Shown here piece by piece: positions 35,989-53,825 of a stretch of DNA of 64,000 bases. The notes beneath the pieces were generated by a model. The model was not told the origin of the DNA. It saw only the letters and a list, made by a program, of their open reading frames with translations, and did not search any database. A program made the position numbers and the translations under genes. The stretch spans positions 68,949,596-69,013,595 of the forward strand of contig NC_057921.1 in NCBI RefSeq assembly GCF_018873765.1. Reading direction: 5' to 3'. The DNA comes from Telopea speciosissima (taxonomy: Eukaryota; Streptophyta; Magnoliopsida; Proteales; Proteaceae). How positions within the stretch are numbered: position 1 is the stretch's first letter; each line of letters begins with the position of its first letter.

Positions 35989-36324
35989 ATGATGTATTCT
36001 TTTTTGGATCGGCTGATAAACTTGGCACTTCCTAGGACAAGGGATTTCCAAGGTGTTAATCCCAACAGTTTTGATGGGCATGGGAATTACAGCATTGGAA
36101 TTCGTGAGCAGAGTGTGTTCCCTGAAATCAGATTTGATGCCATTAGCAAGCCAAGGGGAATGGATGTTTGCATAACTACAACAGCCAAAACAGACAAGGA
36201 AGGTCAGAAATTACTTGCTCTCATGGGAATGCCATTTAGAGAGGGTGGGGGACAAACATCAGTTATGCGCAAGAAGAAGCTGAAGGCTCATCATTTTGAT
36301 TCAAAATCCAAGGGTCGGAGATAA
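35989..36324 (+). CDS. Plastid 50S ribosomal protein L5 (uL5c), C-terminal exon only
   Basis: After a splice acceptor (CATGACAG) the frame runs 111 codons to [23 protein letters not shown], then the [12 protein letters not shown] segment, [24 protein letters not shown] and a basic [10 protein letters not shown] tail. This is the highly conserved C-terminal part of nuclear-encoded plastid L5, which binds 5S rRNA in the large subunit. The whole protein is about 260 aa, so over half, including the transit peptide, is missing. No upstream exon was recognised in several kilobases to the left. There are no stops or frameshifts. It may be a real gene with a distant upstream part, or a fragment left by rearrangement. 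Confidence 0.7.
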   Translation: MMYSFLDRLINLALPRTRDFQGVNPNSFDGHGNYSIGIREQSVFPEIRFDAISKPRGMDVCITTTAKTDKEGQKLLALMGMPFREGGGQTSVMRKKKLKAHHFDSKSKGRR

Positions 36325-38359
36325 AGGTGATTAATCATGTGGCTCTTTCATCTCCCCTTGTTCGAACATTTCTTTTGCCTCTATATCATCAACAGTTAGA
36401 TTCAATGATCTTTGTTCAGTGTTGTGATGAAATCATGCAGTTGTATAATCCCTTATTTTGACATAACTGTGGTGCATCTGTCATTTGTTACATGCATATA
36501 AGAGCTTCATCGAACTGGATTCAGTTTTGTGTTTTTGTCTTCTGTATATCATCTTTGTGTTTATAAATCGCTAACTGTAGTGTTGAGCTAACATAATTGC
36601 AATACCATTTTAATGCTTGCCACTGGATGAGTAATGTTATCAGTATCCCAGGACTGTATAATCTAATAATAGTCCGACGTTTATTTGTGGCACTGCTATG
36701 CAATTTTTTTGGTGATTGGGAGGTTAGGTATGTGGTTTTGCTTGTAAGGGATGTCAGTAAACCTCTGGTCTAGTGTGTGTTTTTTTCACTGAGTTAATAA
36801 ACTGCCCAGAATGGAAAGTCAACCAGTACAATCAAAACAAAAAATGTCTCACTGAAGTATTGAATGGTTTGAAACAAGTTTTCTTTTGAAGGACACACTT
36901 TTTGTTCTATGCCCTACATCCATGATTCGAGTCAGGAAAATGTGGCTTAACAGCTGAATGTTTCCTAAGTTCACTGCTCTGTGATCTTAATAAAATCTTG
37001 ATTTCGGTGACCACAGATATTCGCAGAAATCTTGTGCCCTATAAGAGAAATTCTATGTTGGTCCATGTTGAACCTCCTGAATAGAGTGTCACATACTTGA
37101 TAATCAATGTAACTCTGGATATTTGACATTACATACCACAATGCTCCTGTTTGTTTCCAGATAAAATCCGCTTAAAGGGAAAATCATCAAATTAAAAAAA
37201 AAAATGAGATTTTACATGGCTTTTACCTAGAAACAAATTAGAGCACCAGGAGACCATTGGGTACAAGTGAATGCATTGGGTTTCATGGATTATGAAAAGC
37301 CTATTGAAAGCAGGGATTCTGCTGAATACCCAAGTTGAGTCTTGAGCTATAGTGTTTGGGCGGAGATTAGTGTCGTCTCCTGTGGTTGCTAGAATTGCTT
37401 TTCAGAATTTGATGGTAGAGGGAAAGACTCCCCCCCGACTCTGATGAACTTGATGATATCAAAGAGGGGTTTTGAAGCTCCCTTTTTGATAGCAGGCCCA
37501 TATCGTTGTCGAATTCTCTCTGAGGAAACCCTCCCTACGCTGGATATGCAGCGAGAGTCTCCTCGTGGGAGATCTGGGAGACCAATACGAGAGAGGGAGA
37601 GGGAGGCACTACCAACTACCAAGGGCATAATACATGAGGTGGTGGTGAGTGGCAGGTTAGTCCAAAGATAATTTGGTTACTTTGGTCAATCTCCATTCAG
37701 TTGCATGGGATTTTGGTTTCAGGATTAAGGTCAAAGATCCAAATTTACTAATAAAAAAATTTAAAAATTTGTAAACCCAATCATATGAGGCACTCTTTCC
37801 TGTGCACCCATTGGCTTATTGTTAGTAATGCTAATATACTGGGCTGCAGGATTATTCGTCTCCAATTTTAAATTTAAGATACCAGAGGCACTGAAGAGGA
37901 AGAAGATGAAGAAAGCTGACTTCCATTTTCAAGGTTGAGGAACCAAAGAGGAAGAAAATGAAGAAATATGTATGCTGAATTGTAATCTTTTCGGATCTTT
38001 TTCTTTTTTGGTTCTTGTAACAGACTGTCAAGAGAAAGACCATGAGTAGTCGTTGGACCCAATAAATAAGTTCTTTTTGTTTTATTCTTTTTTATAGTAC
38101 CATGAAGTGGTTTTTCTTTTTATTGGGATAGAAATGGTAAGATGGAAGACAAGCAATGGATGATTGGTAATGAAAATATACTTATAAAGTTAGAGAGCTA
38201 ACTGGCTGATGATTTATTCAAAACTGTAGATGAAATTTCCTGGAGATCGGACTCTAAATGAAAGAAAAACAATGAACTAGCGGGGCAAAGAAGAAACTAA
38301 GAATTTTTCTCTTTTAATATTTTAACCACAGCTATGTCATGTTAAACCACACTTAAGCT
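36325..38359. other. Intergenic between the L5 exon and MDAR
   Basis: Holds the probable 3' UTRs of both convergent genes. No other gene or bounded repeat recognised. Confidence 0.4.
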
Positions 38360-43862
<5,503 letters not shown>

Positions 43863-44440
43863 CAGTTTTCTAACTGTAACTCAGTGGAAAAACAAATTAA
43901 GCGACACAGAAATACAAAATCTGAAGAACAATATCGATTTACGCTCTTCTACTTTGATGAAGTCGGACCTGAATACATCGAACTCTGATCTTTTTCTACT
44001 TTTCTTTTTAAATTCCTCCTCCTCTGAATCTTTGGAATATTTAAATGTGATTATTGGCTCTTAAAGCTATACGAAGAATTAAAAATTGTACAGTAGCTAC
44101 TTAGCTATCGCCAAATCATCAATGGCGAATAGAAAAAGACATTACGAAGTCGGCCATTTTTTTTTGTCCGTGATTTCTGCAACGATACACCGATTGGAAC
44201 TGGAAGTTTTTTTTTTGGTAAAATTGGAACTGGAAGTTGCAGAAAGGAAACGCTGCGTTTCGTTTTGGTTTTTTCTTCGCCCGAAGAAAAATGACAAAAG
44301 ATGGAGAGACGTCTTCGACAGCCACGTGTATAGGCAATTTTACATAACTCAATAAAGACACATTAGGTCCATTCAAACCGACAGTTTATAACCAACAACC
44401 AAAACGGAAGTGAACCAAGTGGGTATCAGTTTTCGTAACA
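43863..44440. other. Upstream region of MDAR
   Basis: Promoter and 5' UTR region by position. No clear TATA box or other motif could be fixed. Confidence 0.35.
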
Positions 44441-44460
44441 AAAAAAAATTGAACAAAATT

Positions 44461-44697
44461 AACCTCAGGGGGTTAGCGTAACTAGCTTGGAGGGAACATG
44501 AGACTCCGTCTCAGGAAGCGAGATCTCATGATCAAACCTTTGCCACTTTATAATTTCTTGGGATACCTACCTGAGGCTCACTAGGGCCTAGAAGCTCCCG
44601 GTTCCTATATGGTGCGGGGGTCATGTACGAGCCCAGGGGGATTTTGTCGGCCTAAAGTCGGACACCCTTCCTGTCTCCCAAAAAAAAAAAAAAAAAA
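44461..44697 (+). mobile_element. tRNA-derived SINE, copy 1 of a tandem pair
   Basis: Begins AACCTCAGGGGGTTAGCGTA, has promoter-box-like words (TAGCGTAACTAGCTTGG and GATCTCATGATCAAACC) and ends in a poly(A) tail. Flanked by AAAATTGAACAAAATT at 44445-44460 and again at 44694-44709. Confidence 0.65.
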
Positions 44698-44709
44698 TTG
44701 AACAAAATT

Positions 44710-44944
44710 AACCTCATGGGGTTAGCGTAACTAGCTTGGAGGGGACATGAGACTCCGTCTCAGGAAGCGAGATCTCATGATCAAACCTTTGCCACTGTAT
44801 AATTTCTTGGGATACTTGCCTGAGACTCACTAGGGCCTAGAAGCTCCCGGTTCCTATATGGTGCGGGGGTCATGTACGAGCCCAGGGGGGATTTCATCAG
44901 CCTAAAGTCGGACACCCCTCCTGTCTCCCAAAAAAAAAAAAAAA
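44710..44944 (+). mobile_element. tRNA-derived SINE, copy 2 of a tandem pair
   Basis: Nearly identical to copy 1, with scattered point differences such as GGAACATG to GGGACATG. It is followed by a third AAAATTGAACAAAATT at 44942-44957. The flanking target sequence thus occurs three times around two elements, which points to duplication of a SINE-plus-target unit by unequal exchange. Confidence 0.7.
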
Positions 44945-44957
44945 ATTGAACAAAATT

Positions 44958-45790
44958 TTTTTGGGTCGGTTATGACTTTAGTTTCGATTATTGGTTCCAG
45001 TTCTAAATTGTTACTCTTAAATTTTGGTAGGTTTAACTGGGTTCAACTCGCGTCGTCGGGGTCCTCTACTGTCGAGCTGTCCCTACTACCGTATGTGCCC
45101 CAGATACAACAAGGTAGCAAAAAGACCATCCTACCCTTGCCCGAGTGGGGGTAAGACAAGGAGGAAGTGATGGTGGCAGATGCGGGGCATTGGCGGTGGT
45201 CGGTTTTGGTTTAGAAAATTTTGAGATGGATTTTGGGTGGTGTAGCGATGCAAACTACCACATCCTATGAGAAAAAAGAAGAAAAAAAAAATAGTACATG
45301 AATAAAGTCAGATGGTTTAATTTGTAAACTTTGATTAAAAGGACTGGCATTATTATTACTAATTGGTAAAATTAAGTAATATAGGTAAATAATTATTTAT
45401 CTGGTAAAAAATTCATTTATCTCGATTTAAAAATGTTCTTGCATGCAAGATTAAGATCAAAGTTTTCCTTCACCTAAGGTGAAAAGAAAATCTTTTTAGC
45501 CATAGTGATTTGACGTTTTGATTGAACTCCTACAATAGTATATGCCATCATTAATTCCCATTAAAAAGGTTTGAAATATCTTTTTAGTCCAATTAGAGAG
45601 TTAGATCCCATGGATTACAAGGTTAGTTCTTCATCTTAGGTGACTAAAAACTCGATTGTATTGGAAATGTGATGAGAATGGGTAGATAAGGGTGTGTTAA
45701 TTGAGCTAAATTTAGAATTGGCCCCAACATAACCGGCCAACTTTGACATTGAGCACCGCTCTTGCACACACAAGGGGGGGGGGGGGGAGT
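44958..45790. other. Intergenic with a half foldback element
   Basis: 45059-45156 matches one arm of the TAAGGCGGTCATTG foldback family (CCTCTACTGTCGAGCTG, then ACCCTTGCCCGAG) but lacks the opposite arm, so it is a truncated copy. A long G run lies at 45774-45787. No gene seen. Confidence 0.5.
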
Positions 45791-45925
45791 TGGTTTCCAT
45801 TCTTGTACGAGAATGAGTTCCAACCATCCAGATGGCATCCACTATGTGTGGGTCTCATCATGTGGATGCTCTACGGATGGCTGGAACCCATTCTCGTACG
45901 TGCGCACGAGAATGGAAAGAAAACC
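45791..45925. mobile_element. Foldback element (about 135 bp, long inverted arms)
   Basis: The left arm TGGTTTCCATTCTTGTACGA...GTTCCAACCATCC pairs with the right arm GGATGGCTGGAACCCATTC...GAGAATGGAAAG...AACCA. No coding capacity; target duplication not resolved. Confidence 0.65.
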
Positions 45926-45929
45926 ATTT

Positions 45930-47051
45930 GCAAGTAAAATACTTTTTTAGTATTTTCATTTTTTTAAATCAAATTTTCTTACTTTCATGACCTTCGTATG
46001 TCACTCAACCTGCCTATTTGATCATCTTCTTTGATTTGGGATCACTACTTGATCATGTGATGGCATTGAAATTGCATGTGATGGCATTGAATGTGCATGG
46101 AGAGACATTTATGGAAGCAAAAATTTGGAGTGTTGTTATATCGGAACTGATACTATTTCCAATACCATGATTTAATTAAAAAATTACTAAAAAGAATGCT
46201 ATTTGATTGTATGAAAGAACTATCCTACCCCCCATAAAATAAAAAAACACAACAATATTGATGCTTCTGTTTGTGTTCTCATTGGCCCCGCATTAATGCG
46301 GGGACTACACGATTAGACAGCGATCTTTTACCCTTTACATGAGCATCATTGGCAGGTCATTAACATTGTTGAGTGGTTTTGCAAAGGCAATTTCCCTTCT
46401 ATCTCATTCTTCCTCAAGGACACTGCGTGGAAGATGAGAACAAATTTTTTTCCCAATCATCATGAGGAGTGGAACAACGAACTGATCCATGGTTCAGAAG
46501 CATTGGATTGGAATCTTTACATTTATACTACTGTACCCATGTGTCGTACATAGGCAACCTAGCAGATGCATGGTTTCAATCCAACACTTTTTGAAACCAC
46601 AAGGCAACACTTGCTGTACTCCTCGGGAGTCAGGATTGCACTCCAATGGATTTTATGATATTATTGCTTCCAAACTGGGAAAAGGTGACAAACCACCCCA
46701 TAGGGATAAGATAGTTATCTCCCTTTCACATAAACAGCTTACATTAACATCTTCTATCCTAAGCAAATTTAAGCTATCTCTATAACTTCCTTGAGAGGAT
46801 TCCTCTACTGCATCCATTGATAGTGGATCAGGAAAATGCATGAAGCGGGATTTAGTACATAAAAATGCATATGGGTGCTCAATCATCCAGCCTAAGAGTA
46901 GGATGTCTTGTATTCCATTGCTTGTGCGCATGCATTCGTGGGCTGATTCTGAAGGGTCGTTAAGAGGTTTGGAAGAATAGGTCCATCTTGCACGGCATTA
47001 TCTTCATTATTGAGGGTTCGACAAATTGACGGATCCATGTGGGGGGTTTGG
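45930..47051. other. Intergenic
   Basis: Contains a perfect 18-bp palindrome CCCCGCATTAATGCGGGG at 46286-46303. No gene recognised. Confidence 0.4.
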
Positions 47052-47642
47052 TGTTAGAAAAACAACGTTCAGCGATAGAATGATTCCACTATTTCTGTGA
47101 AGCAAAAATACAAAACCCTCACTCTCACATCTCTCAAAGAGATAACAACAATATATAAGAAAACCCTAACCCATAAAGTACAAAACTGCCGCTAGAGACC
47201 CATCCCACCCAGTCAGGTTCTTACCTGAACTAATATATATCGAAATACATATCAAATCAAAGATCTTGACGAGCTCTACAGGAGTCAATGATCAAAGCGC
47301 TGACGTATGCACTTTTTGACTATTTTGGCGCATTTCGAAGGCAAAATAGTCCTTCGAAGTTCAAGGGCAGCCCCGAGAGAATCTTTTTAGGGCTATATAT
47401 ATGGGTATTTTGGTAAACTACCTCTACAAAAATTCACTATAAATTTGTAGCGAGAGTTCTTTCTCTGTTGTTATCAATCTAAGAGAGGTGTGAGAACGAG
47501 TGATTGTAACCCTATTCTCTATCGATGGTAGAACAAATCTCATCTCGCTGTGGACGTACGTAAATAATATAAATCCTTATATGTATTGTGATTGTTTATT
47601 TCCATTATTTTCTGCATTGTTTTAGGATCACGTTTTTCTACA
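47052..47642 (+). repeat. LTR-like repeat (putative solo LTR, + orientation)
   Basis: Starts TGTTAGAAAAACAACG and ends TTTTTCTACA, so it has TG...CA ends. It is homologous, in inverse orientation, to 50210-51175: both share GAGGTGTGAG...GATTGTAACC, CTATTCTCTAT and a TTTTAGG-TCAC segment near one end. No matching flanking duplication was found, so solo-LTR status is not proved. Confidence 0.5.
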
Positions 47643-48016
47643 CTGTATAGCCAAGATTAGGCATGGATGGAAGAAAGAGATATATCTTGTAATGGTGGAG
47701 AAACTATAGACAAAGGAAAAGGGATCACCCATTTGGAAATGGAATCACAATTACTTGGGAATTTAGGATTCTATATATAACCATGACAACACAAAGAAGA
47801 AGGCAAAGGTTATATTAGTATATATTGTCAAACCAAATCTGAAATCTCTGTCTGGGCTTGGTTGACCCATTTATTAATTACCTCACCCTTATGTTTCCAA
47901 AGTCAATCAAACATTTCATGCTTGCTTTCATTACATTCCCAACCACACAAATAAAATAAACAAACCCTAAGAGAGAGAGAAAGAGGATAAATAAAACACC
48001 TCACCTCATCATAACC

Positions 48017-49430
48017 TTAAAATGAAGAGGGGTAAGAAGAAGAAAGCATAGCTGAAGCATTTGAAGAAGAAGGTGCAAGATTTCCTTCCCCACACATCTG
48101 TGACTCAATGGGTTGATCCCAAATTAGAAAGCTAGATGGGCATGAGTGAGACTCAAGCCATTCATTCAAATCCTGTCTCTGTAAGCAATCCAAGTCCATC
48201 TCTCCATCTTCTTCTAAACCACATGCTTGAACCTCAAGAGGCACCATGGCTGCTTCTAGGTTTTCAAAAGCTGGCAAATAACTTGAGTTCATGCTTGGAG
48301 CTGTAAATGTTGAAATAGGGTGAAGTGAAGGTTGATTAAGAAAAGGAGGAAGAGGTGCAAGAAGTGTTTGGGTTTCATGTTGGTTTACATCTACTACTCC
48401 ACTACTACTACTGATACTACTAGTAAACCCATTATCAAAAACCAAATTAGTATCAAACATAAGAAGTGGGCATTGAGAAGAAAATAGGGTTTCTTGAATT
48501 GGTGCCTTATTTGTCATAAATTCTTGATTCATTAAATTGATTTGGTTATTAGAACCATAACCCGGTTTCGAATTCAACTCTGGAGTTGATGATGATTTCC
48601 TTATTTTCTTCTTAATCCATGAATTCCAGTAGTTCTTTATTTCATTGTCTGTTCTACCAGGCAAGTGACTTGCAATGTGAGCCCACCTACAAAACCCAAT
48701 TGCAGATCACAACTTCAAAACCTTAAAAAGAGACCATCAAAATTAATGAAATTAAGTGATGATCAAGTGGTGGATTCAAACCAAACCTGTTCCCTACGAC
48801 ACCATGCAGGCTTATAATCAGCTTCTCCTCTTCTGGAGTGAATCTGCCTCGTCTGATATCTGGCCTCAAATAGTTGATCCATCTCAAACGACAGCTTTTA
48901 CCACATCTTTGAAGGCCTACACCACAAAAGCATCTCTATTATTGGGTTTTTTGTTTTTGGGTGCAAAAGCCCCCAAAACCCTCTCAAGGAGGGGGAAGGG
49001 GGGGAATCAATAAAAGCCACAAAGGGCAGAAACTGCTGTACAGTTCTCAAAAGGTCCTCCGGAAAGGAGGACAACCAAAATCCCTGTCTAGGGAAACTGA
49101 TAGCCCACTTTGCAATAGAATGGGCAATCACATTTTTTTGATCTAATTACATGGCGGAAACTACAAGAAGCAAACTCATTTTTCAACAAGAGAATATCCT
49201 TAACCACAGTAGCTATTCCTCATCTCTATAATTGGAACACAGAGAGAGAGAGAGGGAGAGAGGGAGAGAGAGAGAGAGAGAGATGGGTGGACCGGACCTG
49301 CTTTCTCAGGGACTTCACTCCAACAACCATAGCCATGGGTGGTTATATATCGAACAAGTTTTTCATCTTCTTCAGGAGACCAGAGACCCCTCTTAACCTT
49401 CTGTTGGTTGCAGCAAGAATGATGACCCAT
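48017..49430 (-). CDS. MYB103: R2R3-MYB transcription factor, MYB103-type (3 exons, 310 aa)
   Basis: Exons 49430-49298 (133 bp), 48916-48787 (130 bp, the standard length for this family) and 48686-48017 join in frame. R2 (about 14-63, Trp at 17, 37 and 57) and R3 (about 66-115, F70, W89, W108) are complete, including [20 protein letters not shown] and [20 protein letters not shown]. The start [20 protein letters not shown] and the terminal SSSYPSSF match Arabidopsis MYB103 closely. That protein activates secondary-wall genes, including ferulate-5-hydroxylase for syringyl lignin, in xylem fibres. An in-frame ATG 18 bases upstream exists, but family alignments begin at MGHH. The 222-residue tail is acidic and Ser-rich, with activation-domain character. 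No bHLH-interaction signature is present. Intron 1 carries a LINE fragment and a GA microsatellite. Confidence 0.93.
48946..49220 (-). mobile_element. 5'-truncated LINE in MYB intron 1
   Basis: Minus-strand translation gives [16 protein letters not shown] and [17 protein letters not shown], a LINE RNase H tail related to the copy at 24101. The A tail appears as the interrupted T run at 48946-48957. CATCTCTATTATTGG (48931-48945) and CATCTCTATAATTGG (49221-49235) form a 15-bp target duplication with one mismatch. It shares the MYB gene's strand and leaves both splice sites intact. Confidence 0.82.
49241..49283. repeat. (GA)n microsatellite in MYB intron 1
   Basis: About 43 bases of near-pure GA, interrupted by two GGGAG steps. 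Confidence 0.9.
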
Positions 49431-50209
49431 GGCAGCTTCTCTTGGCATAGAACCTCGATCTGCTGCAGCACTGAGGAAGGTGAGGTGAGGGAAGAAGGTG
49501 AGGAGGAGGACCTTAGTCCTTCTCTTCCTCTTTAAAAAAAGGTAATTCCAATACTATCAAGGAGGGATAGTCGAGTCCGACAAATGGGTCCCATGAGGTG
49601 GGACCCATGTTTACATCTAACACTGAAACGACTTGGCATCAGACTTCATAGTAGTAGTCTCTCTATGTACACCTTGTATTACGTAACCAACTTCACGTAC
49701 CCAACCATGGTGAAGAGATCCAATACTTAACTCAAGCTAACTTCTGCAACAAATCCTTCTTCTTCTTGAAGCATTAATTTAACCCAATCAAGGTTCACAT
49801 TTTACACGCATACTTTGTAAAGCGTAATTGTAGGGGAATCTTTATATGGTCAACATATAAATCTACAAGTCACTCTCTTCATTCCTCCCTCCATCTAATA
49901 TTTGTTCTTGAAACCTCCATCACAAGAGAGATTATTTTCAGACATGTCTTATATTTAATAATCTATTGCTTACTTAACAAGAGAAAGCAAGAGAGAAGAA
50001 AATTGGGGATAAAACTGCTCATAGGTCACTCACATTCAGATTTCTTGTTGACCCACAAGATCTACGATGTGAGACCCATCAAGAAAAAGATGAAAACTAC
50101 CATGCTCTTCTCTTGTAATATATTCTATAACAAAACTTATATATACATCTAAATTATTTTCCATGGTTAGTCCTGGTGTAACTGTGCATGGATACAAATC
50201 CCGTAAAAG
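49431..50209. other. Upstream region of the MYB gene
   Basis: Promoter region by position (gene reads leftward). A TTTAAA box near 49531 on the minus strand could be a TATA element, but this is weak. The rest is AT-rich with no recognised motif. Confidence 0.35.
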
Positions 50210-51175
50210 TGTAGGAAAAATGTGAACCTAAAACGATGTAGAAAAAAAGAATGAAAATTACAAACAATAATCACACAATGCACCCATGGATTTATATGGT
50301 TCGACAAGATTGTCAACATTCAAGGTGAGATGAGATCTATTTCACTATCAATAGAGAATAGGCTTGGTTACAACTGCTTGTCCTCACACCTATCATATTA
50401 CAGAGAAAACTATCTTGCTATAAGTATATAGCAAAACCCTACATATGCACGTATTACTGAAATACCCTTGTAGCCCTAAAAAAATAATTCTTGGGGTCTA
50501 CCACCCTCGATCACCCCACATGGACCCATTAGCTCGCCGAGGCCTCAATAGCAAAAATAAACGCTCCAGGTGAGTTGATTCTTACTACAACCTTTTAATG
50601 GGCCTTTGAAATCAACCCACTAATGTAAGCAACAAAATACAAGACAATCTACCCTCTCTTTTGGTTGCTTAATGACTCTAGAAATTGTCTTAAAAAGAGC
50701 CCTCCTCGAGCAGTATCTGTTTTCTCACATATGTTATTGGTGAAGCTTGATCTCAATCTAGAAAGTGTTGTGGTGATTCTTCAGCGCATCATTTCGCCTT
50801 CGAAACACTCCAAAATGGCCAAAAAATACATATAACAGCGCTGACTCCTGTAGAGCTCACCAAGATCCTCGATTTAATATGTATTTTGACCTATGTTGAT
50901 TCAGGTCGACCTGGTGGGTCTCTAAGGGCAGTTTTGTACTTTTTGGATTAAAGTTTTCCTATATATTGTAGTTATCTCTTTGAGAGATGGAGTGTGAGGG
51001 TTTGTATTTACTTTGCAAAAATAGTGGATTCGTACTATCGCTCGATCGTAGATGTAGCTTCCTTCCTAGGGTTGAACTACGTAAAATCTTATCTTATGTG
51101 TGTGTCATTTCTCTTTCTTTTTGCATTTCTTTCTGCAAAATCTCCATTATGTTGCGTTGTTTTTCTTTTCTAACA
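50210..51175 (-). repeat. LTR-like repeat (putative solo LTR, - orientation)
   Basis: Read on the minus strand it begins TGTTAGAAAAG and ends TTTTTCCTACA, the same ends as 47052-47642, with collinear homology across much of its length. No flanking target duplication was found. The two repeats face each other around the MYB gene. Confidence 0.5.
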
Positions 51176-51950
51176 ACATACACATAGAATATACAATTAA
51201 TTAACTTCAGTAACCAGCTAAAGAGCTCTAGTGAAGATGGAGATCTCAGTACTTGTATTGATACTCAAAAAGACAAGGCTAAAAATAGTAAATACGATTT
51301 TGATGGGTGATGACATAAGATAACCGTATAAGACAATGAAATGGAAGGTGTTAGTTGGAATATAGAAATTGGGTATTTCTTATTGATGTCTCCAAATAGT
51401 GATATAGCAACGTTTTAAATACGTAGAGAGAGATATAAACTATAATAAAATAAATAAATAAAGAAAGAGAGGGAAATGGATAGATGGGAGAGGTTGAAAA
51501 TGAAGGTGTCTGTTGATTGATACAAATCAATCACCACATTGATGTGAAGATGAAGGGTGGCTTTTGCTTGGATGAATCGCAAGCCAAACAATGAAAGTAA
51601 TAATAAACAAATTAATCATTTTGAAAGGCTTTTTAATAAGAGAAGGAGCTTGGAAAAAAGGAGAAATGATTATAGTTAGCTTTAAGGAGGAGCAATGGAA
51701 TTTAAATTGGACCCTACCATTTTTTACGCTTTCAAATGTTAATGTTGGAAAAAAATTGAGTGTTTCCTTTTAAGCATGGTTGGTTGGGTTATTAAGTCAT
51801 AGATGTAATGTCTCTACCATACATTCTTTCCTTAAATATGGCCCTCATTATTCACATCTTTCTTCCTTTTCTCTCTTGTTTTCTTGTCTGTTTTAAAACT
51901 TTATTTAACCCTTATTCCCATGTAATAGTCTCTCTCTCTCTCTCTCTCTT

Positions 51951-51999
<49 letters not shown>

Positions 52000-53634
52000 G
52001 GGGAATCTGCATGTACATGAACGACTCACAGTTGTTCAGATACAATTCAATCTGTGAGAATATTCCATCTGAATGGCTATGAATCGTTCACATACGCTCA
52101 CACACATGAAGATTCACCGGACTCCTCACACTTGATGACTTGTTTTCTTCTTGCTCATAACTCAATAGACAAGTTGGCTAACAAAGATGCTGTCAATGGA
52201 CCTGCAAAACTTCCGGGTGGCTCATTCATAGATTGGATCTGAATTATCCCTGGACCCAGTTGGCCCATTTGAGTATTTTCCTGGATTTTACAAGATCTTT
52301 AAGCCCACAATGGTCCTGCTAGTTAGAGTCATGCCTAATGGGGCTGAAAGATTGGATTTGTGCTTGTAGACTTACACAATGGTCAGGTCAATTCGGAAGA
52401 AGGTAAATAATTAAAGGGAAAAAGAATGGTTATCTGTTGGATGGTTAGCATGGTTCCTGTGCTTAGATATAAACCAATGCTTATGTGTGTGAAAAGACTG
52501 TTCAGGCCCTAGTGAAATTGAAAATCACATCCAATCCAATGTCTCTGTGCGCAGAACTAACAATTTCCTCCCACTGTAGATTCTCAAATTCTATCTGGTC
52601 CTCTACTAAGAGGAAAAAGAAGAAGAAAAAAGAAAAATATGTAGTCTTTTGCTTCTAAGATAGTGCTTTTGTTGCTTCTTTGGAGGAGAGTCTGGAGTGG
52701 CCCCTCAATGTAAGACTGATAGTGCTTTTGTTGCTTCTTTGGAGGAGATTTCAGAGTCTATACTAAGTGATGCCATCGTGAATCCAATCTTAGAGTCTCC
52801 TTTCCTTTGCATTCTTGATTGGTAATCTCTTTCTTTAGCCTGCTACCTGCATGATTTTAATGCACATGTGAAGTATCCTGAAAAAGATGAGGATTTAGAT
52901 GGCCATTGTGTCTATACTTTTAGACGTAGTTATCACTTAAGATTTGCCCCGTACTACTTTTGTTCCAAGGAATGAGAAATTTAATTTGTAGTTTCATATC
53001 CCTTCCTTGGTGTTTTGACATATTCTCCTTTTGCGAATTGTTTCTTCTTCCCCTTCTTGATTTTGATGTATCATCCTTTGAAAGATTGTTCTTAATCTTC
53101 TGTTTGTGATTTTTCCTTGTCTAGCCTTTGTGGCTGATGTGTTATTTTTTTTTTTATTTTTTTTTTTTCATAATCTAAAACATCAGCAAAAAGAAAAATT
53201 AGCTTAAGCTTGAACCTAATATAATTCTTTGTGAAGTAAAAAATAATAATAATAATAATAATAAAAGGAAGAGAAAGACAAATTCATCAATTTTTATTTT
53301 CTTTTCTGTCCATATCTTGCCTTCCAAACATAGATTTATTGAAATAACTCATAGTAGATATTGAATTATTGGAAAATTTGTCCTCCTATGCACGTATCTC
53401 TGATTTCCCACATGCTAAGGCTGATGGAGAAGGGTGATGAAATTTATTTTTAATATCGAGTTTTTTCTTAACCCACGGTGATGGAGAAATTCCTTCATTA
53501 TCACCAAAAAAAAAGAGGAATTCCTTCATCAATTGCAACTATTGCATTTGAATGGGTGCCAACAAACAGTAAAAAGACATTTTAGACCTCCAATAAATTA
53601 AGGGAAGTAATTATGATGATAGAGATTCATGATG
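51176..53634. other. Intergenic, simple repeats
   Basis: Contains a (TC)n(GA)n self-complementary dinucleotide run at 51929-51996 and a 30-bp direct repeat (GATAGTGCTTTTGTTGC...) at 52659-52690 and 52718-52748. No gene seen. Confidence 0.4.
51929..51996. repeat. (TC)n-(GA)n hairpin-forming microsatellite
   Basis: A TC run turns into a GA run through TTCG, so the whole stretch can fold back on itself. Confidence 0.9.
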
Positions 53635-53825
53635 CGGATCCAGATCTCCTAAGGCCCAGCTGCCCGTAGCAGCCTGTGCGACGTGACAGGGTTGCGCGTG
53701 CAATGACCGCCTTACCCCCTGCTCCGGCAAGGTATTGGGCAGGAGGTAAGGCGGTCATTGCGTGTGTGGCCCTGTCACGACGCAGAGGCTGCTACGGGCA
53801 GCTGGGCCGTAGGAGATCTGGATCG
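53635..53825. mobile_element. Near-perfect palindromic foldback element (191 bp)
   Basis: Long arms CGGATCCAGATCTCC...CCCAGCTGCCCGTAGCAGCC and their inverse GGCTGCTACGGGCAGCTGGG...GGAGATCTGGATCG, with the core GCAATGACCGCCTTACC/GGTAAGGCGGTCATTGC. Flanks TTCATGATG and CTCCTGATG agree at seven of nine positions. Longest and most symmetric member of its family. Confidence 0.8.

Noticed and set aside
53635-53825. Near-perfect hairpin as a microRNA precursor
   Set aside because: Many family copies with target duplications show it is a transposon. It may still produce small RNAs.
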